DNA of 64,000 nt from Nodosilinea sp. WJT8-NPBG4 (lineage in GTDB: Bacteria; Cyanobacteriota; Cyanobacteriia; Phormidesmidales; Phormidesmidaceae). The first letter of the stretch is position 1; each line of letters opens with the position of its first letter. The stretch is from NCBI GenBank assembly GCA_019359285.1, contig JAHHHQ010000038.1, positions 124,001-188,000 on the forward strand. The letters run 5' to 3'. Positions 54,070 to 64,000 of the stretch are shown here, piece after piece. A program made the position numbers and the translations under genes. The notes below the pieces were generated by a model. It saw nothing but the letters and a program-made list of their open reading frames with translations. It was not told the DNA's origin and did no database searches.

Positions 54070-55050
54070 ATGGCTGAAGCGGCTGGTTTGCCCGATCGCC
54101 AGGCGGTGATTGACCAAGCTCTAGCCCTGGGGTTTCACCTAGTGGGCATTGCTGCTGTGGAATCTGAGCCGAGCCCAGCTGAAACCGCCGCCGTGGGTCA
54201 TCTGCAAACCTGGCTTAACCAGGGCCACCAGGCCGACATGGACTGGATGGCAAACCCTAGAAGGCAGGACATTCGCCAGGTGCTGCCGGGGGCGCGATCG
54301 CTGATCTGTTTGGCCCTCAACTACTACACTCCCCACCGCCATTCTCAAGACCCAAGCCACGGCAAAATCTCGCGCTACGCCTGGGGTCGCGACTACCACC
54401 GGGTGCTGCATAAGCGCCTCAAGGCTCTGGCCGACTGGCTGACGACGGCTGGAGAGGGGACGATTCAGTCGCGCTACTACGCCGACACTGGCCCGGTGCA
54501 GGACAAGGCCTGGGCTCAGCAGGCGGGCCTGGGCTGGGTAGCCAAAAACGGCAACCTGATCACCCGCCAGTACGGCTCCTGGGTGTTTCTGGGAGAGCTG
54601 GTAACGACCCTGGCGTTGGTCCCCGACTCGCCCCATACCGCCCATTGTGGCACCTGCACCCGCTGCCTAGATGCCTGCCCCACTGGAGCGATTACCCAGC
54701 CCTACGTGGTTGACGCCAACCGCTGCATTGCCTACCACACCATTGAAAATCGGGATGAAGCGCTGCCCGAGGCGATCGCGCCCCACCTGCAAAACTGGGT
54801 GGCGGGCTGCGACATTTGTCAGGATGTCTGCCCCTGGAACCAGCGCTTTGCCCAGCTCACCACTGTCGATGAATTTCAAGCCCGCCCCGAGAACCTGGCC
54901 CCAAACTTAGACGATTTAGCTAACCTATCAGAAGCAGATTGGGACAGTCGATTTCGGGCTTCGGCCCTGCGGCGCATTAAACCGGCCATGTGGCGGCGCA
55001 ATGCCCGAGCTGCTCAGAAGTGGTCGGGTGACCATAGCGCCGACCCGTAA
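54070..55050 (+). CDS. queG: Epoxyqueuosine reductase
   Basis: The last step of queuosine synthesis in tRNA: reduces epoxyqueuosine to queuosine. The 326-residue protein has the cobalamin-binding N-terminal part ([59 protein letters not shown]) and two Fe4S4 motifs: [16 protein letters not shown] (about 192-207) and [12 protein letters not shown] (about 246-257). All eight Cys expected are present. The TPR-protein gene follows after 48 bases on the same strand. Confidence 0.95.
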   Translation: MAEAAGLPDRQAVIDQALALGFHLVGIAAVESEPSPAETAAVGHLQTWLNQGHQADMDWMANPRRQDIRQVLPGARSLICLALNYYTPHRHSQDPSHGKISRYAWGRDYHRVLHKRLKALADWLTTAGEGTIQSRYYADTGPVQDKAWAQQAGLGWVAKNGNLITRQYGSWVFLGELVTTLALVPDSPHTAHCGTCTRCLDACPTGAITQPYVVDANRCIAYHTIENRDEALPEAIAPHLQNWVAGCDICQDVCPWNQRFAQLTTVDEFQARPENLAPNLDDLANLSEADWDSRFRASALRRIKPAMWRRNARAAQKWSGDHSADP

Positions 55051-55098
55051 CCAACGTACACTCTATATAGTTCTGCTATCTAACCGGCGAAGTTTACC

Positions 55099-55980
55099 GT
55101 GCTAAAACGCTCTCTCCTGCCCCTGCTTACCCTCTGTGGATTGCTCGGCGCTGCTCTGCCGGCCCACTCCCAAGCTTTGACCCCCTACGTGCTGCCCCTT
55201 AACTACGATTTGATGACCGAGCAGGGGCTGTTTCTCGCCAACGAAGCCCAGCAGCTAGCAGAGTTTCAGCAGTTTGGGCGAGCGTTGGCCCTGGCGCAGC
55301 TGGCGGCGCAGCTGGCTCCCAACGACGGCCAGGTATTGGCTCTGCTGGGCGGGCTCTACCTGCAAAACAACGAGGTCGACAAGGCGCTACCGCTGCTAGA
55401 GCAATCCCGTAGCCTGCTGCCCGACAACGCCCGGGTGCTATTTGCCTTGGGCTCGGCCTACCTGCAGCAAGATAACCCTCAGTTAGCTTCCAGCTACCTG
55501 GAGCAGGGGCTCCAGATTGAGCCCAACAACCCCAGCGCTCTGTTTGACCTGGGCAACACCTACTTCAAGCTGGGCCAATATCCCCAGGCGATCGCCCAGT
55601 TTGAGCAGTCGGTGGCGGCAGAACCCGACTTTTGGCCCTCGGTGAACAACATTGGTCTGGTGCTCTACGAGCAGGGCGAGGCGCAACGGGCCGTGGAGTA
55701 CTGGCGCTCTAGCCTGGAGCTGGCGGGCAATGAGCCCGAGCCCAAGCTGGCGATCGCAGCGGCCCTGCACGCCCAGGAAAACTGCGGGGTAGCGGTGCTT
55801 AGAGCCAGCAGCGCCGCCTGCCAAGAGGCGCTACGCCTGGGCACTGAAGCCCTGGAGCAAGACAGCCGCTACGCCGACATCGAATTCTTGAAGACTAACC
55901 TTTGGGGCGATCGCCTGCTGACCTCTACCAGCGCGTTCTTTGAGGTACCCGACATTAAAGCGCTGATTGCTGAACTGTAG
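55099..55980 (+). CDS. Secreted tetratricopeptide-repeat protein
   Basis: A 293-residue protein starting at GTG 55099. Residues 1-25 are a Sec signal peptide (LKRSLLPLLTLCGLLGAALPAHSQA). About 50-220 form four to five TPR units (ALALAQLAAQLAPNDGQVLALLGGLYLQNN, ALPLLEQSRSLLPDNARVLFALGSAYLQ, ASSYLEQGLQIEPNNPSALFDLGNTYFKLG, AIAQFEQSVAAEPDFWPSVNNIGLVLYE), and the C-terminus has one likely disulfide pair (ENCGVAVLRASSAACQEAL). It is probably a periplasmic or lumenal scaffold; no partner is evident. It converges with ppk2. Confidence 0.88.
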   Translation: MLKRSLLPLLTLCGLLGAALPAHSQALTPYVLPLNYDLMTEQGLFLANEAQQLAEFQQFGRALALAQLAAQLAPNDGQVLALLGGLYLQNNEVDKALPLLEQSRSLLPDNARVLFALGSAYLQQDNPQLASSYLEQGLQIEPNNPSALFDLGNTYFKLGQYPQAIAQFEQSVAAEPDFWPSVNNIGLVLYEQGEAQRAVEYWRSSLELAGNEPEPKLAIAAALHAQENCGVAVLRASSAACQEALRLGTEALEQDSRYADIEFLKTNLWGDRLLTSTSAFFEVPDIKALIAEL

Positions 55981-56005
55981 CCATTGATGGCGGATTGCCC
56001 ACTGC

Positions 56006-56950
56006 TCAGTAGCGCTGGGGTACAAAAAACTGCTCGTTGATCGGGGGGCGCTCGTAGTCATCCGGCGCGCTGCGACGTGGGGCTAGCTCCAGCGGCTCGG
56101 GGGTCATATCGACGTAGTCGACCTTGCTGAGAATGTGGCTGATGCAGTTGAGCCTGGCCCGCTTTTTGTCGTCAGCTTCGACCGTAAACCAGGGCGCTTC
56201 GGGAATGTTGGTGTGGGCAAACATGGCGTCTTTAGCCTGGGAATACTCCACCCAGCGATCGCGCGACTCCAGATCCATCGGGCTGAGCTTCCAGCGGCGG
56301 GCCGGGTCGGTCATGCGCGACTGAAACCGCCGCTCCTGCTCGTCATCGCTGACCGAAAACCAGTACTTCAGCAGAATGATGCCCGATCGCACCAGCATGC
56401 GCTCAAACTCGGGGCAGGTGTGCAGAAACTCGTCGTACTGAATATCGGTGCAGAAGCCCATGACATGCTCAACCCCAGCCCGGTTGTACCAGCTGCGGTC
56501 AAAGCAGACGATTTCTCCGGCGGCGGGCAGGTGAGCCGCGTAGCGCTGAAAGTACCATTCAGTTTTTTCGCGATCGCTCGGTGTCCCCAACGCCACCACT
56601 CGGCAACCGCGCGGGTTCAGCGGCTCGGTGAGGCGCTTAATGGTGCCGCCCTTGCCAGCCGCGTCGCGGCCCTCAAACAAAATCACGATTCGGGTGCCGG
56701 TGTGCTTGACCCAGTACTGCATTTTCACCAACTCCACCTGAAGGCGAGCCAGCTCTTTTTCGTAGAATTTGCTGGTTAGCTTGGAGCTGCCTTCCGACTC
56801 AGACAGGTAGTGAAAGACAGGGGGCTCCAAGCCTTTCGCATGATCTTTCTTACGCTGGTGCTTAGCCTTCTTCTTGTCTTTCTTTGTCTTTTTGAAGGAG
56901 TTAGCGCCCTCGGTAATCTCGAAATCGGCTGCGGCTTTGCGATCGCCCAT
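56006..56950 (-). CDS. ppk2: Polyphosphate kinase 2
   Basis: A 314-residue PPK2 that moves phosphate between polyphosphate and nucleoside mono- or diphosphates. Residues 1-60 are a Lys-rich leader. The Walker A loop EGRDAAGKGG (93-102) is followed by TEPLNPRGCRVVAL, the Walker B/lid FDRSWYNRAGVEHVMGF (near 146), and RRFQSRMTDPARRWKLSPMDLESRDRW. The class I single-domain form is indicated by length. It could make GTP or ATP from GDP/ADP in the cytosol. It lies 38 bases downstream of alaS on the same strand. Confidence 0.95.
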   Translation of the reverse strand: MGDRKAAADFEITEGANSFKKTKKDKKKAKHQRKKDHAKGLEPPVFHYLSESEGSSKLTSKFYEKELARLQVELVKMQYWVKHTGTRIVILFEGRDAAGKGGTIKRLTEPLNPRGCRVVALGTPSDREKTEWYFQRYAAHLPAAGEIVCFDRSWYNRAGVEHVMGFCTDIQYDEFLHTCPEFERMLVRSGIILLKYWFSVSDDEQERRFQSRMTDPARRWKLSPMDLESRDRWVEYSQAKDAMFAHTNIPEAPWFTVEADDKKRARLNCISHILSKVDYVDMTPEPLELAPRRSAPDDYERPPINEQFFVPQRY

Positions 56951-56988
56951 GGGTGTTGCCCTAATAGACTGCCGCTATGAGCTTAGCG

Positions 56989-59640
<2,652 letters not shown>

Positions 59641-59968
59641 GGAACGGGGAGATGGGGGTGGGTGGGTAAGGGGGGTAGATGGGTGGTCAGCTGTAGGGTG
59701 CATTCACAAAGCGATGTATCACTTTGGGTGCTTACAAATATCCCAAACTTCTATTTTGACCGATGATTGCAGATTGCGAAGCTAACCGGGTCAGATATTT
59801 GTGCAGAAGGGCGCGATCGCATCAATCTCGGTGTCGGTAGCTCTGAGCCCACTCGACTGAGGGTACATTCCTAGACAGCGGTTGCGCTCGCCAGGGCGTG
59901 AGGGGTGTGGGGTAGAGCAAACGCGCTATGCAAAAATCTTGGCGTGATCAACCTACAGACCAGGGACT

Positions 59969-60241
59969 ATGGAACAAATTCGAGCGGTGATTCATGGGAC
60001 TGTGCAGGGAGTTGGGTTTCGCTATCACACCTGCCAGACAGCCCAACAGCTGAAGGTTAGAGGCTTTGTCCGCAACCAGCCAGATGGCACCGTTGAAATT
60101 GTGGCAATGGGTGCCAGCGACCAGCTAAAGGCCCTACTGCGCTGGGCTCATCAGGGACCAGAGGGTGCCCGAGTTACCCAGGTAGAGACTGAACCTTATA
60201 CAGGATCAGCTCATTTTGACGGGTTTACCATTGAGCGCTAG
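59969..60241 (+). CDS. acyP: Acylphosphatase
   Basis: A 90-residue enzyme that hydrolyses acyl phosphates such as acetyl phosphate. Catalytic Arg18 is in GTVQGVGFRYHT and Asn36 in GFVRNQPDGTVEIVA, the two family signatures. The length is typical. It is a stand-alone gene with a spacer of about 330 bases to the alaS start; that spacer (59641-59968) has a G-rich run (GGGGGTGGGTGGGTAAGGGG) near alaS and no other gene. Confidence 0.96.
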   Translation: MEQIRAVIHGTVQGVGFRYHTCQTAQQLKVRGFVRNQPDGTVEIVAMGASDQLKALLRWAHQGPEGARVTQVETEPYTGSAHFDGFTIER

Positions 60242-60295
60242 CCGCTGTATCTGAATGTAATGAATCAAAAGCAGCGCCGATCGCCCGTAGCTCAG

Positions 60296-60370
60296 CTACA
60301 GCAGCGGAATGCCGATAATGAGAGCCAGACTAAGGGGCATACCAATGGTGAGCAGGTGACTGTAACCACC
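60296..60370 (-). pseudogene. Possible C-terminal remnant of a SLC13-type transporter
   Basis: Between acyP and the next gene the minus strand has a short open run reading GGYSHLLTIGMPLSLALIIG and ending IPLL-stop. This resembles the last helix of sodium/sulfate (SLC13) symporters (GGYRF...VGLPL......IPL). It is preceded by a stop, so only a fragment remains. A near-perfect palindrome GTGGGCAGTGCCCAC lies just beyond (60376-60390). Confidence 0.25.
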
Positions 60371-60563
60371 TTAGGGTGGGCAGTGCCCACCAGTAGAGAG
60401 AAAGTTTTCCAAAAGTTGCGCATGCCCCCCTATGTTCCCAACCAATGTTGCTAGGCGGTTCGCCCGGAGGTGACTAGCGATCAAAAAAGACCCATGGCTG
60501 GGCCACAGGTCTTTAGGAGGGCATTTTGTTGGCGTTCGCTGCGGCGGCGGCACGGACGCATCG

Positions 60564-60923
60564 CTAGGCGCTGCGACGGCGGGGGCGCTTGCGCTCTGAC
60601 TTTTTCTTGTAGCCGATGGCCTGGGCAGCGTTGCTGTCGGGGCCAAACTGAGCCCGTACGGCTTCTTTCATGCCCAAAATCGAGTTATGAAACTCCCATT
60701 CGGCCTGGCGGGCGGCATCGGAGGCGGCTTTGACCATGGCTTGCAGTTCGGTTTCTTTTTGCTGCCTGGCTAGCATGGTGTTGAAATTCGCCTTGAGAGC
60801 TTCAGGCGACGCATCGGTGCGAACGGGGGTGTAGCCTTCGACGGTGCCAAGGCTGTTGAGGGAGTCGATGTCGTTGCTAATGGTTTTGACGGGCAGACGA
60901 CGGGTGATATTGACGATGGGCAT
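60564..60923 (-). CDS. Unknown helical protein with very basic C-terminus
   Basis: A 119-residue protein. The N-terminus VNITRRLPVKTISNDIDSL is followed by two long helices (SPEALKANFNTMLARQQKETELQAMVKAASDAARQAEWEFHNSILGMKEAVRAQFG) and then DSNAAQAIGYKKKSERKRPRRRSA, a strongly basic tail that may bind nucleic acid. It looks like a conserved cyanobacterial small protein but I cannot name a family. It stands alone. Confidence 0.7.
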   Translation of the reverse strand: MPIVNITRRLPVKTISNDIDSLNSLGTVEGYTPVRTDASPEALKANFNTMLARQQKETELQAMVKAASDAARQAEWEFHNSILGMKEAVRAQFGPDSNAAQAIGYKKKSERKRPRRRSA

Positions 60924-61246
60924 GGTGATACACCTTGGGTAATGGTTTGTATACGGGCACGATCAAATAGCCTGCCTGAAGAAAGTTCAGGACTGGTGAC
61001 GGAGATTGGGGGGAGCGACGAAAAATTTCAGGTCAGGCGGTCAGAGACGACGGTTGGGGCGCAGCGTCTAGTTGTCTCGTCTATTGCCAAGATTGCCCGG
61101 TGCGGAGGAGCGATCGCAGCCTCAATTTGAAAGATTGTGATCCAACACTAGCGGTTTTGATGAAGTCTGGATGAATGCTGCATCGCCTCTAAGCGAGTTT
61201 TGGCACAACAGTCGTGATGCAGGGCAGAAATGATTGATTTGCAGCA

Positions 61247-61456
61247 ATGACAGCAGCGCTGTGTATTGAGCAGGTAAGAGTGCAGCGGGCGACTATTCGA
61301 AGTTGCTCTATGACAGAAGCATTGTGTATTGACAACTTAAAGGATTGCGCGATCGCACTAAAGCATTGCGGCCTCACACTAAAGGATGCAGCCCTGACAA
61401 TAAAGCGGTGGGGTGCTGCAATAGGCGATCGCGCTAGAGCAGAGGGAGGTGTTTAG
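61247..61456 (+). CDS. Doubtful small ORF with internal repeats
   Basis: The 430-base gap 61131-61568 has one open frame of 69 codons whose product contains near-repeats (ALCIEQ/ALCIDN; LKDCAIALKHCGLTLKDAALTIK). These come from degenerate nucleotide repeats of the form ACTAAAG-ATGC. I recognise no family and an antisense frame covers the same bases. It may be noncoding repeat DNA. Confidence 0.2.
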   Translation: MTAALCIEQVRVQRATIRSCSMTEALCIDNLKDCAIALKHCGLTLKDAALTIKRWGAAIGDRARAEGGV

Positions 61457-61568
61457 CTTGCAGAGACGCGATCGTTAACTCGATTGGGAATGACATTGAG
61501 CTAGAGCGTTTACCAGAATCTGTCTGGGTTGAAATCAGCCCAGCATAGAGAATTGCAAAAGTACTTTT

Positions 61569-62204
61569 CTATGTCATCCTGCGGAGTTTCTTGCGAAGGT
61601 AGTAAACGACCACCTGATAGAAAGGTTCTAGATCATTATCATCATTCTCGCCATTCCATTTACGAAGTTCCTTTTGAATATCTGCTTTAGATGGCTTCTT
61701 GGTCATAAAGCCATTCTTTATAGGTTCAAGAATGGCTTTGCGATTCTTTACCAAGATTCTTTCGTTTAGATTGAGAATCTTATTTATTTCACTATCAAAT
61801 GCTATGTCAGTGGATCGGATAGTGCCATCGCCTAGAAAAGCAAGCTTACTCTCGACATCATGATTTGGATTAGCCGGATTATAAGTTAGGTCAAGATCAC
61901 CTTTACGAGTATCACAATGCTGCCTTTCTAGAGCTTGACCTTGATGCCCTAAACAAGCACCGAGAAGGTTGCTGTAGTCAAGTTGTTTTTCAGGGAATCG
62001 GGATTGACACTGCCAATGCTCTATTTTCATGCCTTCTACACTAGGACGAATTCTTTGAGTGCAGTAACAGCAGATTCCTCTTTGTTCGCCAACTAAGCTT
62101 TCTCTAAAATTGCCTTTTTCTGGATAGTTATCGTAGTCAGAGTTAGTGTTACATCGATGTTTAGTCAGTGATTCTGGCTCAGCTCCTTTGCTAATATTTT
62201 TCAT
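61569..62204 (-). CDS. ptuB: Septu system HNH nuclease PtuB
   Basis: A 211-residue HNH endonuclease of the TIGR02646/PtuB type. It has a CCYC zinc knuckle (45-48, with Cys48 in YCTQRI), the HNH start IEHW with catalytic His63, the Asn in DYSNLLGAC (about 79), and the closing HCDTRKGD (96-103). The C-terminal half is helical and charged (NERILVKNRKAILEPIKNG). In Septu the PtuA ATPase senses phage infection and PtuB cuts DNA or RNA. It lies two bases after ptuA on the same strand. The DNA is distinctly AT-rich relative to the rest of the window, in line with horizontal gain. Confidence 0.9.
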   Translation of the reverse strand: MKNISKGAEPESLTKHRCNTNSDYDNYPEKGNFRESLVGEQRGICCYCTQRIRPSVEGMKIEHWQCQSRFPEKQLDYSNLLGACLGHQGQALERQHCDTRKGDLDLTYNPANPNHDVESKLAFLGDGTIRSTDIAFDSEINKILNLNERILVKNRKAILEPIKNGFMTKKPSKADIQKELRKWNGENDDNDLEPFYQVVVYYLRKKLRRMT

Positions 62205-62206
62205 AA

Positions 62207-63520
62207 TTAATCTTCCAAAAACTTAATTAAGCTTCTAGCACGAGTAATTTCAGGATCCAAATCACCGATTTCTGATTCAGCAGTCAGTAACTCTGTGATG
62301 GCTTGACGCGCTCTATCAAATGCTTCATCGTCAATAAGCTCGAATATAACGTGTAATTTTTTTGAGACTTCTCTATTACGTTCTGAAGCATTCATCACTT
62401 CATCTAACACCCTGTTAGCATCAAGACCTAAAGCGTTAGATGGAATAATAGGTGCTTCAGCTTGCAAGATCCGAATACGGTCTGCTGGAACTTCTCCAAT
62501 CACAACGGGCGAATGAGTTGTACAAACAAACTGGATGGCTGGAAATGTGTGGATCAGGTCTTCTATAACGTGTCGCTGCCACTGAGGATGAAGGTGTACA
62601 TCGATTTCGTCAATCAAAACTAATCCTGAAGTCCTTTTTAAAATCAAAGGTATTTCATCAGGGGCTAGATCATCTATATCAAACAAAAATGCTGCATTTT
62701 GAGTGACAATTTTGATGGCTATGTCTGCAATCAGAGCAACCATCACTTTTTGCCCAGCACTAAGATTACTGAACGGGATAGGATGGTGCCTAATAGAGAC
62801 CACGATTTCACCGCGATCAGGATCAAACCAGAGATCATGTGCTTCAGGGATTCCCCCTAGTATGGCAAATTTAACTATTTCATAACCCGGTCGCATTGTG
62901 CGCTGACGCTGCAAGGATGCCAGGGCTTCTTTTTGAAACCAAGTTTGCAAATCTGCAATACGAATACGGTCTACAAAACAATCATAAAAAGCATGCCAGC
63001 GACGTGAAATTTCATTGCTATTCTTGGCTTTGGGATCAGTCTTATTCGAAGCTATCCAAGCTCGACCTGCTCCGTAATAAGCAGTAACTGGAAACCAAAG
63101 CTTTTCTCCTTCCTGATCACGCTGAAATAAATCGCTGATAATTTCTAGTGCGGCTTTTGCATCAGCATTAGACGTCCTAGAGCCGTTTTCTTTGATTTGC
63201 CTAGTCCATTGCACTTCTTGTTCTCCAATACAACCTGTTGCCGTAATTTGAACAGGTTTACACTCGGTAAATTGGGTAACACCATTCGATTCAACAGCTT
63301 CTAGGCGAATTTCATTGGTGAGAATGTTGCGTTTACTATTAGAAAGTGTTGTGTCGGGGGCGTTAACCAACCATATTCCAGCAGCAATAGCAAGCGCATC
63401 GAGCAGGGAGGTCTTGCCTGTGCCATTGTCCCCTACCAGCAAAGTGAAGTTAGGATGCAAATCGAGAGCATAGTCTGAGAATTGTTTAAAGTTTCGAATT
63501 TTCAGTCGATCAATTCTCAT
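62207..63520 (-). CDS. ptuA: Septu system AAA/ABC-type ATPase PtuA
   Basis: A 437-residue RecF/OLD-like ATPase. The N-terminus IDRLKIRNFKQFSDYAL leads to Walker A GDNGTGKTS (30-38). The ABC signature is LSAGQ (253-257), Walker B GLVLIDEIDVHLHP (299-312) and the switch His336 is in CTTHSP. The middle section (about 100-240) is the insertion expected for PtuA. It should assemble with PtuB into an inactive complex released on ATP loss or phage sensing. No reverse transcriptase or msr-msd RNA is present, so this is stand-alone Septu, not a retron. The base composition is AT-rich. Confidence 0.9.
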   Translation of the reverse strand: MRIDRLKIRNFKQFSDYALDLHPNFTLLVGDNGTGKTSLLDALAIAAGIWLVNAPDTTLSNSKRNILTNEIRLEAVESNGVTQFTECKPVQITATGCIGEQEVQWTRQIKENGSRTSNADAKAALEIISDLFQRDQEGEKLWFPVTAYYGAGRAWIASNKTDPKAKNSNEISRRWHAFYDCFVDRIRIADLQTWFQKEALASLQRQRTMRPGYEIVKFAILGGIPEAHDLWFDPDRGEIVVSIRHHPIPFSNLSAGQKVMVALIADIAIKIVTQNAAFLFDIDDLAPDEIPLILKRTSGLVLIDEIDVHLHPQWQRHVIEDLIHTFPAIQFVCTTHSPVVIGEVPADRIRILQAEAPIIPSNALGLDANRVLDEVMNASERNREVSKKLHVIFELIDDEAFDRARQAITELLTAESEIGDLDPEITRARSLIKFLED

Positions 63521-63617
63521 TAGAATACTTTCCTGACAAGAGATTTAAGTCTAATACGCCATTAAACTGCTACGACTAAGTTTAATTAATGGGTAGCATA
63601 TCAATGGACTCCGCTCC

Positions 63618-63872
63618 GAGCAACCCTTCACTAATGCACATCGGGCTTACAACAACCGCACCCTGGTTTCTACCTTCAAACAAATCCACGACGAGTTAAA
63701 TGTGGCGGTGCTAGAGACATATGGATAGGGTGATTTAGTAGCTGTGGATAAGGGGCAGTCCCCCAACGAAATCATCCTTGAACCCCTCGTTGCCCTCGAC
63801 GCCCAGCACGCCGAAGAAGAACACGACAGCCTCACCTACTGGCACCACTCTGAATCCGCCAAAGCCGCTTAG
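63618..63872 (+). pseudogene. C-terminal remnant of a restriction-modification methyltransferase
   Basis: One plus-strand frame reads from EQPFTNAHRAYNNRTLVSTF through KQIHDELNVAVLETYG, hits TAG at 63726-63728, and continues in the same frame GDLVAVDKGQSPNEIILEPLV, ending ...HHSESAKAA-stop at 63872. Family C-termini of Eco57I/type IIL-like enzymes have the form YN.R..WL...H..LD.AV..AYGW....EEILE.LVALNAERAAEE. The stop stands where Trp is expected (TGG to TAG). Everything upstream of 63600 is missing. This is a truncated, dead gene. Confidence 0.5.
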
Positions 63873-63924
63873 CTAAAAAAGTGCGCTTAGGATACGTTAT
63901 CGGCTTTCAGAATATTGGCGATCG

Positions 63925-64000
63925 CTATCTCCCTTTAACCACGATGCCAATCGCATGCCGCAACATTAAACTCGGTTCCTCAGTAGGTAGCGATTTTGAC
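63925..64000 (-). CDS. Possible gene end entering from right edge
   Basis: The minus strand has an open run of 24 codons from the window edge to a TAG at 63925-63927, reading PTEEPSLMLRHAIGIVVKGR. It looks coding-like but is too short to name. It would be the C-terminus of a gene beyond the window. Confidence 0.25.
   Translation of the reverse strand, partial: SKSLPTEEPSLMLRHAIGIVVKGR

Noticed and set aside
56135..56779. Plus-strand open frame of 214 codons inside ppk2
   Set aside because: Antisense shadow of conserved PPK2 motifs.
61569..64000. Retron Ec78-type system, which also uses PtuA and PtuB
   Set aside because: No reverse transcriptase frame or msr-msd-like RNA is present up to the window edge.

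Overview
The window reads as a chromosomal segment of a fairly GC-rich cyanobacterium. The HIP1 palindrome GCGATCGC is scattered through most genes and spacers. The gene content is photosynthetic: chlI (chlorophyll synthesis), petN (cytochrome b6f), a Tab2/Atab2 translation factor for photosystem I, glgC (glycogen), and an HstK-type Ser/Thr-His kinase. A Leptolyngbya/Nodosilinea-like filamentous lineage is plausible but not proven. I saw no rRNA, tRNA, CRISPR array or complete insertion sequence.

Left part (1-17.7 kb): a truncated P-loop kinase downstream of glgC; two neighbouring proteins sharing one C-terminal domain, one of them joined to a phosphate-binding-like protein; a chromosomal ParM-like actin overlapping a small basic protein; a GH1 beta-glucosidase; two small unknown genes; chlI followed closely by ruvC; two acetyltransferases, a methyltransferase, a membrane GTPase, an FMN reductase and an Lhr-like DEXH helicase.

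Middle (17.7-37 kb): an AT-rich gap with a perfect hairpin; a TIR-formylglycine-enzyme-like gene broken by one base in a C7 run; mtnP; Tab2; a divergent spacer with two hairpins whose loops are complementary; an M15 peptidase with three copies of an unknown repeat; rsmB, a small membrane protein and petN; a polyamine group (speB and a fused speD-speE) with a MntA/HepT module between them; a thioredoxin-dependent peroxidase; an aldo/keto reductase; then a strong promoter, a ydaO-type (cyclic di-AMP) riboswitch and two universal stress proteins. pyrB and a lipoprotein gene start face to face on the same bases. YdcF, moaE and a PIN/UPF0175 toxin-antitoxin pair follow.

Right part (37-64 kb): a tightly packed four-gene phosphorelay (Ser/Thr-AAA-GAF-His kinase-receiver; receiver-GAF-kinase; Rcp1-like regulator; receiver-PAS-kinase-receiver); an SDR enzyme; a spacer with helically phased TTTTCCCCA repeats; DUF2811; a ParA ATPase with an acidic/alanine-rich coiled-coil partner and no ParB; DUF1003; a CheY-like regulator; ftsX, queG, a TPR protein, ppk2, alaS and acyP. 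The last 2.5 kb is AT-rich accessory DNA: a Septu (ptuA-ptuB) anti-phage pair beside the decayed C-terminal end of what looks like a restriction-modification methyltransferase.

How genes connect: speB makes putrescine and the SpeD-SpeE fusion can turn it into spermidine, with methylthioadenosine as by-product, which MtnP (6.5 kb away) salvages. Cyclic di-AMP probably sets expression of the stress proteins. The four kinase/receiver genes form one translationally coupled unit.
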